A DNA stretch of 64,000 bases from CAWDVR01 sp044869805 (GTDB taxonomy: Bacteria; Acidobacteriota; Thermoanaerobaculia; Multivoradales; SZUA-115): assembly GCA_044869805.1 (NCBI GenBank), contig JBIOXV010000180.1, positions 24,355 to 88,354 of the forward strand, read 5' to 3'. The notes beneath the pieces are model-generated. The model was not told the DNA's origin. It did not search any database and saw only the letters and a list, made by a program, of their open reading frames with translations. Every line of letters starts with the position of its first letter. Position 1 is the stretch's first letter. Below, one piece after another: positions 26,685-34,587 of this stretch. The translations under genes were made by a program, and so were the position numbers.

Positions 26685-27320
26685 GTGCGCCACACGATCG
26701 CGCTGCTGGTGAGCGGCGCCTCCGGCATGCTGCTGCCGCGCCGCTTCCTGGCCCGCCTTGCCGTCCTCGAAGCGGTGGAGAGGGTGCACCTGGTGGTCTC
26801 GGCCGGCGCCAGTCGGGTGCTCGCCCACGAGTTGGGGGCCGGCCGCACCAGCGCCGCCGACCTGATGGAGGCGGCCGCCCTGGGGCCGAAGGAGCGGCAG
26901 AAGATCGCTCTGCACCGCAACAACGACCTCGCGGCGCCGATCGCCTCCGGCTCGTACCCGCTCACGGGAACCGTCGTGCTGCCGTGTAGCGCCGGCACCC
27001 TGGGGGCGCTCGCCACCGGCTCGGCACGCACCCTCATCCACCGCGCGGGCGCCGTGGCCTTGAAGGAGCGCTGGCCCCTGGTGCTCGGCTTCCGCGAGAC
27101 GCCGCTCTCGCTCGTCCACCTCGAGAACCTGCGGCGCCTGGCCTACGCCGGGGCGACCATCCTGCCGCCCATCCCGGCGTTCTATATTGGCTCGGGAGAG
27201 GAAGCCGGCCGAGGCGGCGAGGAGGACAGCCTGGGGCGCTTCCTCGACCACTACGCGTTGCGGGTCTTCGACCACCTGGGGATCGAGGAGCCGGGGGCGC
27301 CCGGGCTGCGCTGGAGTTGA
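26685..27320 (+). CDS. ubiX: UbiX-family flavin prenyltransferase
   Basis: The 211-residue flavoprotein prenylates FMN to make the cofactor used by UbiD-type decarboxylases. The N-terminal LLVSGASGM, the central RNNDLAAPIASGSYP segment and PCSAGTLGALATGSA fit the family, as does LVLGFRETPLSLVHLENL. The start is GTG at 26685. Because mqnP and mqnE are present nearby, this protein may support decarboxylation in the late futalosine pathway (an MqnM-like role). No ubiD/mqnL partner is in the window. Confidence 0.88.
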   Translation: MRHTIALLVSGASGMLLPRRFLARLAVLEAVERVHLVVSAGASRVLAHELGAGRTSAADLMEAAALGPKERQKIALHRNNDLAAPIASGSYPLTGTVVLPCSAGTLGALATGSARTLIHRAGAVALKERWPLVLGFRETPLSLVHLENLRRLAYAGATILPPIPAFYIGSGEEAGRGGEEDSLGRFLDHYALRVFDHLGIEEPGAPGLRWS

Positions 27321-27342
27321 TCGCGCCCACCTCGGAGACCGG

Positions 27343-27562
27343 CTACTCGCTGGTGGTGAAGGTCGACTCGACGAAGGTGCGGTTGCCCTCCAGCCCGACC
27401 ATCTCCCCGCCTCTGGCCCCAGCCGCCAGCGGCCCAGCAGCTCGCAGCCGTAGAGCCGGGCCTGATCGCCGTTCTGCGGGCGCGTCGAGTCGTAGATCTC
27501 ACCGTGGAGCACGGTCTCGTCGCGCCGTAGGAAGGTGAACTCCTTCAGCTCATCTTCATCTT
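27343..27562 (-). pseudogene. Frameshifted 3' remnant of a minus-strand gene
   Basis: Read on the minus strand, 27562 to about 27410 encodes EEDEDELKEFTFLRRDETV, then HGEIYDSTRPQNGDQARLYG and CELLGRW. After a one-base shift near 27405, GGEMVGLEGNRTFVESTFTTSE follows to a TAG at 27343. Nearly every third codon base is G or C in both parts, as in true genes here. No ATG, GTG or TTG opens the frame before the response regulator region. I do not recognise the family. It looks like the decayed end of a gene cut off by neighbouring sequence. Confidence 0.4.
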
Positions 27563-27582
27563 CCTCTTCTAAGCTGCCGGGT

Positions 27583-28254
27583 ATGAAGCTGCTGGTGGTC
27601 GAGGATTCCGAACGCCTGCGGCGTTCCCTCGGCCGCGGCCTGGAGCGCGCCGGCTTCGCGGTCGACTTGACCGCCGACGGCAGCGAGGGCCTCGCCTACG
27701 CCGAGGTCAACGACTACGACGCGATCATCCTCGACCTGATGCTGCCGCGCCTGGACGGCCTGGCGGTGCTCAGGGCCCTTCGCCGCCAGGGAAAGCAGAC
27801 CCACGTCCTCATCCTGTCGGCCAAGGACCAGGTGGACGATCGCATCCACGGCCTCGAGCTCGGGGCCGACGACTACCTGGTCAAGCCCTTCTCCTTCGAC
27901 GAGCTCTGCGCCCGGGTGCGCGCCCTGGTGCGGCGCCGCTACGGAAAAAAGAACCCGGTGCTCACCGTGGGCGACCTCGAGATCGACACCGCGGGCCAAC
28001 GGGCCCTGCGCGCCGGCGAGCCGCTGGCGCTCTCCCCCGCCGAGTACGCGCTGCTCGAGCTGCTCGCTCTCTCACGCGGCCGCGTCGTGTCGCGCGACCA
28101 GATCCTCGACCGCCTCTACGACAGCGCGGCGGAGGTGTCGAGCAACGTCGTCGAGGTGCTGGTCTGCGCGCTGCGCAAGAAGGTCCAGCGCGAGGGCGCG
28201 CCGCCGCTGATCGTCACCCGCCGCGGCCGCGGCTACCTGATCGAGGCCGAGTGA
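27583..28254 (+). CDS. OmpR/PhoB-family response regulator
   Basis: The 223-residue regulator has a receiver domain (acidic VVEDSE pocket, phospho-acceptor Asp51 in IILDLMLPR, switch Thr/Ser in ILSAKD, Lys in VKPFSF) and a C-terminal winged-helix DNA-binding domain ending VTRRGRGYLIEA. The ATG at 27583 follows a short leader. Its TGA overlaps the ATG of the sensor kinase (TGATG), so the two are co-translated. The likely target is the downstream beta-barrel gene in the same operon. Confidence 0.93.
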   Translation: MKLLVVEDSERLRRSLGRGLERAGFAVDLTADGSEGLAYAEVNDYDAIILDLMLPRLDGLAVLRALRRQGKQTHVLILSAKDQVDDRIHGLELGADDYLVKPFSFDELCARVRALVRRRYGKKNPVLTVGDLEIDTAGQRALRAGEPLALSPAEYALLELLALSRGRVVSRDQILDRLYDSAAEVSSNVVEVLVCALRKKVQREGAPPLIVTRRGRGYLIEAE

Positions 28255-29702
28255 TGCGCTCCATCCGCCGCCGCCTGCTGTGGTCGCTCTTGGTGGGCTG
28301 CGGCCTCCTGGTGCTGGCGGCCGGCCTGGGATCGAGCGCTCTCGTCGAGCGGCGGCTGCGCTCCGAGCTCGACCGCTCGCTGCTCACCCGGGCGCAGGTG
28401 CTGGTGACCCTGACCTTCCAGCACCGCGGCGAGGTGGAGATCGACTTCGCCGACGAGTTCATGCCCGAGTTCGAGGCTCGCGAGCGGCCCGAGTACTTCG
28501 AGCTATGGCTGGCGGACGGTACCGTCGTCGAGCGTTCGCGGTCGCTCGGCGAGCGAGACCTGCCGCGCTCGGCCGAGCTGCCGAGGTCGCCGCGCTATGC
28601 CGACCTGCGGTTGCCCGACGGCCGGCCCGGCCGCCTGGTGGAGATCGCCTTCGTGCCGCAGCTCGAGGACGACGCGGCGTGGGGCGAGACGGCCGCCGAT
28701 CCCGCCTCGCCGCCCGGTGAGCTCAGCTCGGCGGTGCTGGTGGTGGCGCGCGGCCGCGACGAGCTCGAGGCGCTGGTCCGACGGCTGTACTGGAGCGCGG
28801 TGGGCATCGCGGCGCTGCTCCTGGCGGGGATCGCGGCGCTGGTCCGCTGGGCGGTGGCGAGCGGGCTCGAGCCCCTGGGCGAGGTCGGCCGGCAGGTGCA
28901 GGCGCTCGACGCCAGCCGGCTGGAGGGCCGGGTCGCGGTCCAGCCGCCGGTCGCCGAGCTGGCGCCGGTGGTGGGCCAGCTCAACGCCCTCCTCGGCCGG
29001 CTGGAGGCCGCGCTGCAGCGCGAGCGCCGCTTCTCGAGCGACGTCGCCCACGAGCTGCGCACGCCGGTCGCCGAGCTGCGCAACCTGGCCGAGGTCGGCG
29101 AGCGGTGGCCGGACGACCGCGAGGCGGTGCGCGCTTTCTTCCTGGACGTGCAGTCGATCGCCCGGCAGATGCAGAGCACGGTGTCCACACTCCTGGCGCT
29201 CACCCGCTGCGAGGGCGGGCTCGAGCGCCCCGAGCCCGGCGAGGTCTCCCTGGCGCAGCTCCTCGCCGAGACCTGGGCGGCCCTGGAGCCGATGGCGGCG
29301 GCTCGCGGCCTGCGGCTCGAGCTGGAGGCGCCCTCGGGGGCCATCGTGGCCGACCGCGAGAAGCTGGTGATCATCCTCGCCAACCTGCTGTCGAACGCCG
29401 TGACCTACAGCCCGGAGGGCAGCACCGTGACCGCGACCGCCCGGGTCGAGGGTGCCGCGCTGGAGATCACCGTTTCCAACCCCGCGCCGCACCTCACCGC
29501 CGAGGACCTGCCGCATCTCTTCGAGCGCTTCTGGCGCAAGGACGCGGCGCGCTCCGACGGCCAGCACACCGGCCTCGGGTTGGCCCTGGCCCGCTCGCTC
29601 GCCACCGTCCTCGGCCTGGAGCTGACCGCCGCCTTGCGCCCCGACCAGCACCTCGAGCTCCGCCTCGCGGGAAAGAAGCCACCAGCAAAGGAGAGCCCAT
29701 GA
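28254..29702 (+). CDS. Sensor histidine kinase, OmpR-system partner
   Basis: The 482-residue kinase has a transmembrane helix at residues 8-30, a periplasmic domain of about 140 residues and a second helix near 180-200. It also has a HAMP region, an H-box with His266 in VAHELRTPVAEL and an ATPase domain with a clear N-box (NLLSNAV) and a GLGLALARS G-box. The ATG at 28254 overlaps the regulator stop; a GTG three bases earlier is also possible. Its own stop overlaps the next gene start, giving a three-gene coupled operon. Confidence 0.9.
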   Translation: MRSIRRRLLWSLLVGCGLLVLAAGLGSSALVERRLRSELDRSLLTRAQVLVTLTFQHRGEVEIDFADEFMPEFEARERPEYFELWLADGTVVERSRSLGERDLPRSAELPRSPRYADLRLPDGRPGRLVEIAFVPQLEDDAAWGETAADPASPPGELSSAVLVVARGRDELEALVRRLYWSAVGIAALLLAGIAALVRWAVASGLEPLGEVGRQVQALDASRLEGRVAVQPPVAELAPVVGQLNALLGRLEAALQRERRFSSDVAHELRTPVAELRNLAEVGERWPDDREAVRAFFLDVQSIARQMQSTVSTLLALTRCEGGLERPEPGEVSLAQLLAETWAALEPMAAARGLRLELEAPSGAIVADREKLVIILANLLSNAVTYSPEGSTVTATARVEGAALEITVSNPAPHLTAEDLPHLFERFWRKDAARSDGQHTGLGLALARSLATVLGLELTAALRPDQHLELRLAGKKPPAKESP

Positions 29703-30334
29703 GAAAGACCCTGTGGATCGCCGTCGCAGTGCTCGCCCTTCCCGCCATCGCCGTGCACGCCCAGCCGGGACGCTTCGACCTCGGCCTGCGCGCCGGCCTG
29801 ATGGCGGCGGACGGCGAGCCGGCCAACGACATCCCCGGCTACGGCGTCTTCAGCCACTACCGGCTGAACGAGCGCTGGCGGCTGGGGTTCGCCATCGACA
29901 CTGCGGAGTACGACTTCGAAGAGCCGGCGAAGATCGTCGGCCTCGCCCAGAGCCCTGCCATCGAGCCAGTCGACGTCAAGGCCGAGTCTCTGACCGCGAG
30001 CGCCTGGATCGAGCGCACCTACCTCCGGCGCAAGACCGAGTGGTTCTGGGGCGCCGGCCTGGGGCTGGCCTCGATCGACGTGCCGGACGCGAGCGGCCCG
30101 CTCGCCAACGGCGGCCGCTTCGACATCGAGACCGACGCCGGCACCGAGATCGTGGCGCAGCTCCTCGCCGGCTTCTCGCGGCGGCTGGGAGAGCGCTGGG
30201 CGCTCGAGTTCGCGGTCAGGGCCGACCAGCACTTCGCCGACTGGAAAGTCCGCGACCGGGTCTCGGGACGGGCCTCGACGATCGACGACTACCTGGCCCT
30301 GGGCGGCTATCTGGGCTTCGCCTTCCGGTTCTGA
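29699..30334 (+). CDS. Small outer-membrane beta-barrel-like protein
   Basis: The 211-residue protein has a signal peptide ending AVHA-QP. Its mature part alternates hydrophobic and polar residues and ends in a C-terminal GGYLGFAFRF strand with terminal Phe, typical of BAM-assembled outer-membrane barrels. Aromatic girdle-like segments (WRLGFAID, WFWGAGLGL, WALEFAV) repeat through the chain. The ATG at 29699 overlaps the kinase stop, with AAAGGAG upstream. It may be a sensor, the target or an accessory of the two-component system. Confidence 0.72.
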   Translation: MRKTLWIAVAVLALPAIAVHAQPGRFDLGLRAGLMAADGEPANDIPGYGVFSHYRLNERWRLGFAIDTAEYDFEEPAKIVGLAQSPAIEPVDVKAESLTASAWIERTYLRRKTEWFWGAGLGLASIDVPDASGPLANGGRFDIETDAGTEIVAQLLAGFSRRLGERWALEFAVRADQHFADWKVRDRVSGRASTIDDYLALGGYLGFAFRF

Positions 30335-30513
30335 GGGAGCCGAGGGCCCATGGCGCCCGCCGTAGTTCCTGCCGACCCACGAGCCCGCGGTCTGTACCAG
30401 ATTCCGACCGCGGCGCTCCCGCGGGAAGCCACCTCGACGCTGGGGAACTGACGCGCTTCTTGCACGTCACGCACCGCGCTGGCTTCCGCCAGCACCGCGC
30501 GAGGAGGCACACC

Positions 30514-31302
30514 ATGCGCAGCAAGGCCAGCTTCAAGGGTCATCCGATCCACCCGGCGCTGATCCCCTTCCCGTTCGCGTTCCTTACCGGCGCGCTCCTC
30601 TTCGACGCCGCGGCCCTGCTCCTCGCGCGCCCGGCGTTCTGGGCCACCGGGAGGCACCTGGCGGTCGCCGGGGTGGTGACCGGCCTGGTCGCCGCGGTGC
30701 CTGGCCTCGTCGACTACTTCTACACCGTGCCCCCGAAGAGCAGCGGCAAGCTGCGGGCGACCCAGCACATGCTCGTCAACGTCTCGGCGGTGGCCCTCTT
30801 CGCGGTCGCCTGGCTGCTTCGCCGCGGCGCCCCGCAGCCGGAGGTGGCCGTGCTCGCCCTCGAGCTGGTGGCGGTCGGGTTGCTCACCGCCGGCGGTTGG
30901 ATGGGGGGCACGCTGGTCAACCGCAACCAGTTCGGCGTCGACCACCGCTACGCCGGCGCCGGCAAGTGGCAGGAGCAGACGATCGAAGCGCGGCCGGGCA
31001 CCGCGGTGGTGGTCGCCCGGCTCGGCGCCCTCGAGGTCGACCAGATGAAGCTGCTGCGCATCGACGGCCGGCGTATCGTCCTCGCTCGCACCGAGCAGGG
31101 CCACGTCGCCTTCGACGACCGCTGCTCGCACGTCGGGGGGGCGCTGTCCGGGGGCATCATGATCTGCGGCACCGTGCAGTGCCCCTGGCACGGCTCGCAG
31201 TTCGACGTGCGCACAGGGGCCGTCAAGGCCGGCCCGGCCACCAGCGGGATCAAGACCTATGCCATCGAGGAAGCACAGGGCGAGGTGCGGCTGCGGCTCT
31301 GA
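30514..31302 (+). CDS. DUF2231 membrane domain fused to a Rieske [2Fe-2S] domain
   Basis: The 262-residue protein opens with a DUF2231-type membrane domain (residues about 1-145, HPIHPALIPFPFAFLTG, four helices). A Rieske ferredoxin domain follows with both ligand loops, CSHVGG and CPWHGS, so a 2Fe-2S cluster should bind. It is likely a membrane-tethered electron-transfer protein. The GAGGAGG site upstream of ATG 30514 is strong. The fusion places heme- or quinol-proximal electron transfer at the membrane; its partner is unknown. It stands alone, not next to an oxygenase or bc complex. Confidence 0.82.
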   Translation: MRSKASFKGHPIHPALIPFPFAFLTGALLFDAAALLLARPAFWATGRHLAVAGVVTGLVAAVPGLVDYFYTVPPKSSGKLRATQHMLVNVSAVALFAVAWLLRRGAPQPEVAVLALELVAVGLLTAGGWMGGTLVNRNQFGVDHRYAGAGKWQEQTIEARPGTAVVVARLGALEVDQMKLLRIDGRRIVLARTEQGHVAFDDRCSHVGGALSGGIMICGTVQCPWHGSQFDVRTGAVKAGPATSGIKTYAIEEAQGEVRLRL

Positions 31303-31325
31303 GCCTGGCGAATCGCCAACGGAGC

Positions 31326-31763
31326 TCAACCCGTGCCAAACGGGTGGCCCCACCGCAGGTGAGGAAATCGAGCGAAGTCAGCATCGGTCGTGACCCAGGT
31401 ACAGCCGTGCTCGATAGCCACCGCGGCGTGCTGGGCATCGGCAACCAGTTTCCCGGTCGCCTTCGTCGCACGGCAAAGCTCCGTGACCAAGTCCCAGTGC
31501 TGGGGCCCGGGGCCGATCAACCGGGCTGTCGGCCTGCGCACCAGCTCGCCAGTGAATTCGAGCGCTTGATCGAGAGTTGATGCTTGGCGGAAGACGCGCG
31601 GATTCGTGACCACGCGCACGAACCCGGCAAGCGCCAGCAGGGAGAGAGCAAACGGCTCCGGACCGGTCGCCAGCGAAGTGATCCAAGCGGCGAAGCGCGG
31701 GTGCTCGGCGTGACCATCCTCGCGGTGCGCGTAGACCAGCACGTTGACGTCGGGCGAGACCAC
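31326..31763 (-). CDS. vapC: VapC-like PIN-domain toxin
   Basis: The 145-residue PIN nuclease has the expected acidic residues: Asp in VSPDVNVLVYAH, a mid-chain Glu (FTGELV), Asp in LVADAQHAAVA and Asp residues in VTTDADFARF. PIN toxins cleave specific RNAs. The GTG start at 31763 lies one base past the antitoxin TGA, so the pair is coupled. The adjacent EVE-HNH gene suggests a small defence-type insertion between the Rieske gene and mqnP. Confidence 0.85.
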   Translation of the reverse strand: MVSPDVNVLVYAHREDGHAEHPRFAAWITSLATGPEPFALSLLALAGFVRVVTNPRVFRQASTLDQALEFTGELVRRPTARLIGPGPQHWDLVTELCRATKATGKLVADAQHAAVAIEHGCTWVTTDADFARFPHLRWGHPFGTG

Positions 31764-31764
31764 C

Positions 31765-32031
31765 TCAGCGGTTCCGTCCGGCTAGGCCGAAAGCGGCCTC
31801 GTCGTCGGCCGCAACCAGCTTGGAGGTGCGGTCGAGATCGACCCCCGGCCGCAGCCCTCCGCCACCGACCGTCACCAGCCGAAACGATGGAGCCTCCAAC
31901 TTCGAAGATTGAGAGACGAGCTGCGACTCGAGGGCCCGCGCTACAACGGCGCTGAACGAGATCCCTTCCGTCCGCGCCTGTTTCCGAGCTGCCTTGCCGA
32001 GACGGTCGTCGATCAGGATTGTGGTTCTCAT
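31765..32031 (-). CDS. vapB: VapB-like antitoxin
   Basis: The 88-residue protein begins MRTTILIDDRLGKAARKQA, a ribbon-helix-helix or similar N-terminal DNA-binding domain. Its C-terminal half (RPGVDLDRTSKLVAADDE) would wrap the toxin. The ATG at 32031 is chosen over the one at 32043, because the latter lies inside the -10 box of the only good promoter. From that promoter transcription would begin at about 32032, so translation may be leaderless. Confidence 0.75.
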   Translation of the reverse strand: MRTTILIDDRLGKAARKQARTEGISFSAVVARALESQLVSQSSKLEAPSFRLVTVGGGGLRPGVDLDRTSKLVAADDEAAFGLAGRNR

Positions 32032-32038
32032 ATGCTGG

Positions 32039-32068
32039 ATCATACCCTGCTATCACACAGTACTACAA
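32039..32068 (-). promoter_or_regulatory. vapBC promoter
   Basis: On the minus strand TTGTAG (32068-32063) and TATGAT (32044-32039) are separated by 18 bp. This is an unusually good vegetative promoter for this GC-rich sequence. The antitoxin ATG falls where transcription should begin. Confidence 0.55.
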
Positions 32069-32109
32069 GGCCTCTATTCCCCGGCTCCTGGAGTACCAAT
32101 TTCGGGCAG

Positions 32110-33450
32110 TCATAGATGTGAGCTTTGACGACTGAGGAAGCGCGCACGATGGTGCGCCAGGAAGGGCAGGTGCCGCATCTCGACCGTACGGAGCTGGAGG
32201 CGGGGGCTGATCCCCAGCAGTTTTCTGGTCTGCGGGGTCAGTTCTCTAGAGATCAGGATCGAACCGTCATCCTCAAAGCTGATCAGCGCCGGGTCGAAGA
32301 GAGCGTCAAGATGCGCCGCTAGCAGGAGGCCGTTGTAGCAGTCCAGGCGCTCACTGTTAGAGGACTCTCGCCACGGCTTGATGTGAGAGGCACGAAGCAC
32401 AGCCGGCTCTGACAAGCCGGTGAGGGCACAGCTGGACCAATACGCGAAGAGCCTTGAGCGAAAGATACCCTGGCCGATACGGCTCAAGATAAGCGCGCTG
32501 CGGCTTGTCTCCGGCTCCGTAGCGAGTTCCTGCTCGGCAGCATCTATCTCGGCGAACAAGTCCATCGAGTACTGCGAGTCACCCTTCTCAGTGCCAACCG
32601 CGCCTTGCCCCACGGAGATTGTGTTCCGGCGTGCCCAACCCATCTGCAGGAGAGCGCGTGCAAGAGCCGGCTCCATCCTCCAGACCAGCTCGTCAGCTTT
32701 CTTGTCGTCGCTGGCGAGCATCCGCGTCCACACATTTTCTTGAGGTCGATGGCTGAGCGCTTGCGCCATCAGGTGTCCCAGCCGACCATACTGCGAGTAC
32801 ACGACCTGCGGCTGCTCGAACCCGGCCGCTGCTGCCAGTTGAGTTACCGTTAGCATCAAGTCCGAGGCGGCCGCGTGCGCGGCGAGCATGCGGCGCTGAG
32901 GAGCAGAAACCTGAGGTGCGATCGCGCCGAGAGCAGCGGCGTACTCTTCCACCGAGTACCAGCCGGCAGTATCTGCGGGCAAGGCAGCCGGATGGGCGAT
33001 TGGGCCGCCTCCCTCCCTCTCAACGGCCGCGCGCTGTTTCACCGCGGACCAGCGCGCGTGCAACGCCTCTGCTATATCTTCCGGAAGTCGTACGCCACTT
33101 CTTCGCACGCCCCAGTTGAAGGCCCCAAGCGGCGCAGACCGGAGCTCATCCCACGAGACGAGCGGGGTCTCAGAGGGAGACTGATCGAATTGAATATCGA
33201 CGAACCACTCCTTCTCACCTCTCTTTCTGCGCTCGCTTTCCCAGTGCTTTTCTAGCCACGGTTTTGAGATTACCTGGCCGGACGCCACCACCCCCGTAGG
33301 TTTCTCCCTCTGGCGAAGGAGGAAGAACCGATCCCCAGGGGCGATCTGCCGGTTGCCTCCTACGCTCCAACCGCGAACGCTGGCGAGCTCCGCGGCCAAT
33401 CTTCTCTGCGGAGACTTCAGAGGATTCCACGTCAAGAGATAGGTGGCCAT
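32110..33450 (-). CDS. EVE-domain HNH endonuclease, putative modification-dependent restriction enzyme
   Basis: The 446-residue protein has an N-terminal EVE/PUA-like domain (ATYLLTWNP, GDRFFLLRQREKPTGVVASGQV, residues about 1-135). Modified bases are read by such domains. The C-terminal HNH nuclease has CALTGLSEPAVLRASHIKPW, then LDCYNGLLLAAHLDALFD. EVE-HNH enzymes include modification-dependent restriction endonucleases that cut DNA carrying 5-methyl- or hydroxymethylcytosine. The ATG at 33450 (MATYLL) is preferred; the frame continues 61 residues further without domain sense. The base composition is lower in GC than its neighbours, fitting recent acquisition. Confidence 0.75.
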   Translation of the reverse strand: MATYLLTWNPLKSPQRRLAAELASVRGWSVGGNRQIAPGDRFFLLRQREKPTGVVASGQVISKPWLEKHWESERRKRGEKEWFVDIQFDQSPSETPLVSWDELRSAPLGAFNWGVRRSGVRLPEDIAEALHARWSAVKQRAAVEREGGGPIAHPAALPADTAGWYSVEEYAAALGAIAPQVSAPQRRMLAAHAAASDLMLTVTQLAAAAGFEQPQVVYSQYGRLGHLMAQALSHRPQENVWTRMLASDDKKADELVWRMEPALARALLQMGWARRNTISVGQGAVGTEKGDSQYSMDLFAEIDAAEQELATEPETSRSALILSRIGQGIFRSRLFAYWSSCALTGLSEPAVLRASHIKPWRESSNSERLDCYNGLLLAAHLDALFDPALISFEDDGSILISRELTPQTRKLLGISPRLQLRTVEMRHLPFLAHHRARFLSRQSSHL

Positions 33451-33635
33451 GTGAGCGACTCCCTCGCGACTTGGCGCGCTCGGTTCTCCCGCATGTTGAG
33501 CCTTGAAGCATCCTACAATCTCCCGCGGAATCGAAGCCGCTTCGCCTCCAGGGTGCCTCGCGGCCTTTTGTAGAATAGAGGTACGTGTTGGAGCCACATG
33601 AAGCCGGCGCTCAGCCGCAGGCAGGTGGAGCAAGA

Positions 33636-34514
33636 ATGGCGCAGACCCTCTGGCGAAACCTCCGCACCCTGCTCGAGATGATCAAGTTCGAGCACACGGT
33701 CTTCGCCCTGCCGTTCGCCTTCCTGGGCATGATCCTGGCGGCAGGGGGATGGCCGCCGTGGCGGACGATCGCCTGGATCGCCGTCGCCATGGTGGGGGCG
33801 CGGAGCGCGGCCATGGCGTTCAACCGCCTGGCGGACCGGCGCCTCGACGCCGCCAACCCGCGCACCGCCGGCCGGGCCTTGCCCAAGGGCGAGCTCAAGC
33901 CCGCCGGGGTGGCCGTCTTCACGCTGGCCTCCGCCGCGCTGCTGGTGGTCGCCGCCTGGCGGCTCAACCCGCTGGCCCTGGCCCTCTCGCCGGTGGCGCT
34001 CGCCATCCTGCTCGGCTACTCCTACGCCAAGCGCTTCACCTGGGCCTCGCACCTGATCCTGGGCCTGGCGCTCGCCGGGGCGCCGCTCGGGGCCTGGATC
34101 GCGGTGCGCGGCAGCGTCGAGGCCACACCCTTCGTGCTGGCCGCCGCGGTCCTCACCTGGGTGGCCGGCTTCGACGTGCTCTATGCCCTCCAGGACGAGG
34201 AGCACGACCGCCGGACGGGGCTGTTCTCGATCCCCGCCCGCTTCGGCACGGTCCCGGCGCTGTGGCTCTCCGGTCTGCTCCACGCGGCCACCCTGATCCT
34301 CCTTGCCACCCTGCCCTGGGTCTACCCGGGCGGCCTGGGTCCGGGCTTCTCGCTGGGCTGGCTGGGGTGCCTGGCGCTCCTCGCCTACCAGCACTGGGTG
34401 GTCCGGCCGGGGGACCTGTCGCGGCTCGACGCGGCCTTTTTCCTCGCCAACGGGGCCCTGTCGCTGTGGCTCTTCGCCGCGACGGCGGTTGATATACTGC
34501 TGCTCCGATCCTAG
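33636..34514 (+). CDS. mqnP: UbiA-family prenyltransferase, menaquinone futalosine pathway (MqnP)
   Basis: The 292-residue integral membrane enzyme attaches the polyprenyl tail to 1,4-dihydroxy-6-naphthoate. The two Asp-rich motifs of the family are visible: NRLADRRLD near residue 66 and DEEHDRRTG near residue 190, separated by hydrophobic helices. Linkage to mqnE defines it as MqnP rather than UbiA or a heme O synthase. The ATG at 33636 has AGGTGGAG upstream. It heads an mqnP-mqnE-kinase cluster. Confidence 0.88.
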   Translation: MAQTLWRNLRTLLEMIKFEHTVFALPFAFLGMILAAGGWPPWRTIAWIAVAMVGARSAAMAFNRLADRRLDAANPRTAGRALPKGELKPAGVAVFTLASAALLVVAAWRLNPLALALSPVALAILLGYSYAKRFTWASHLILGLALAGAPLGAWIAVRGSVEATPFVLAAAVLTWVAGFDVLYALQDEEHDRRTGLFSIPARFGTVPALWLSGLLHAATLILLATLPWVYPGGLGPGFSLGWLGCLALLAYQHWVVRPGDLSRLDAAFFLANGALSLWLFAATAVDILLLRS

Positions 34515-34587
34515 GGGTGCTCGAGGGGGTGGCTCCACCGCCCGGCGCCCGGCTCCAACCGACCTTCCGACCTGCCGGAACACCCCC

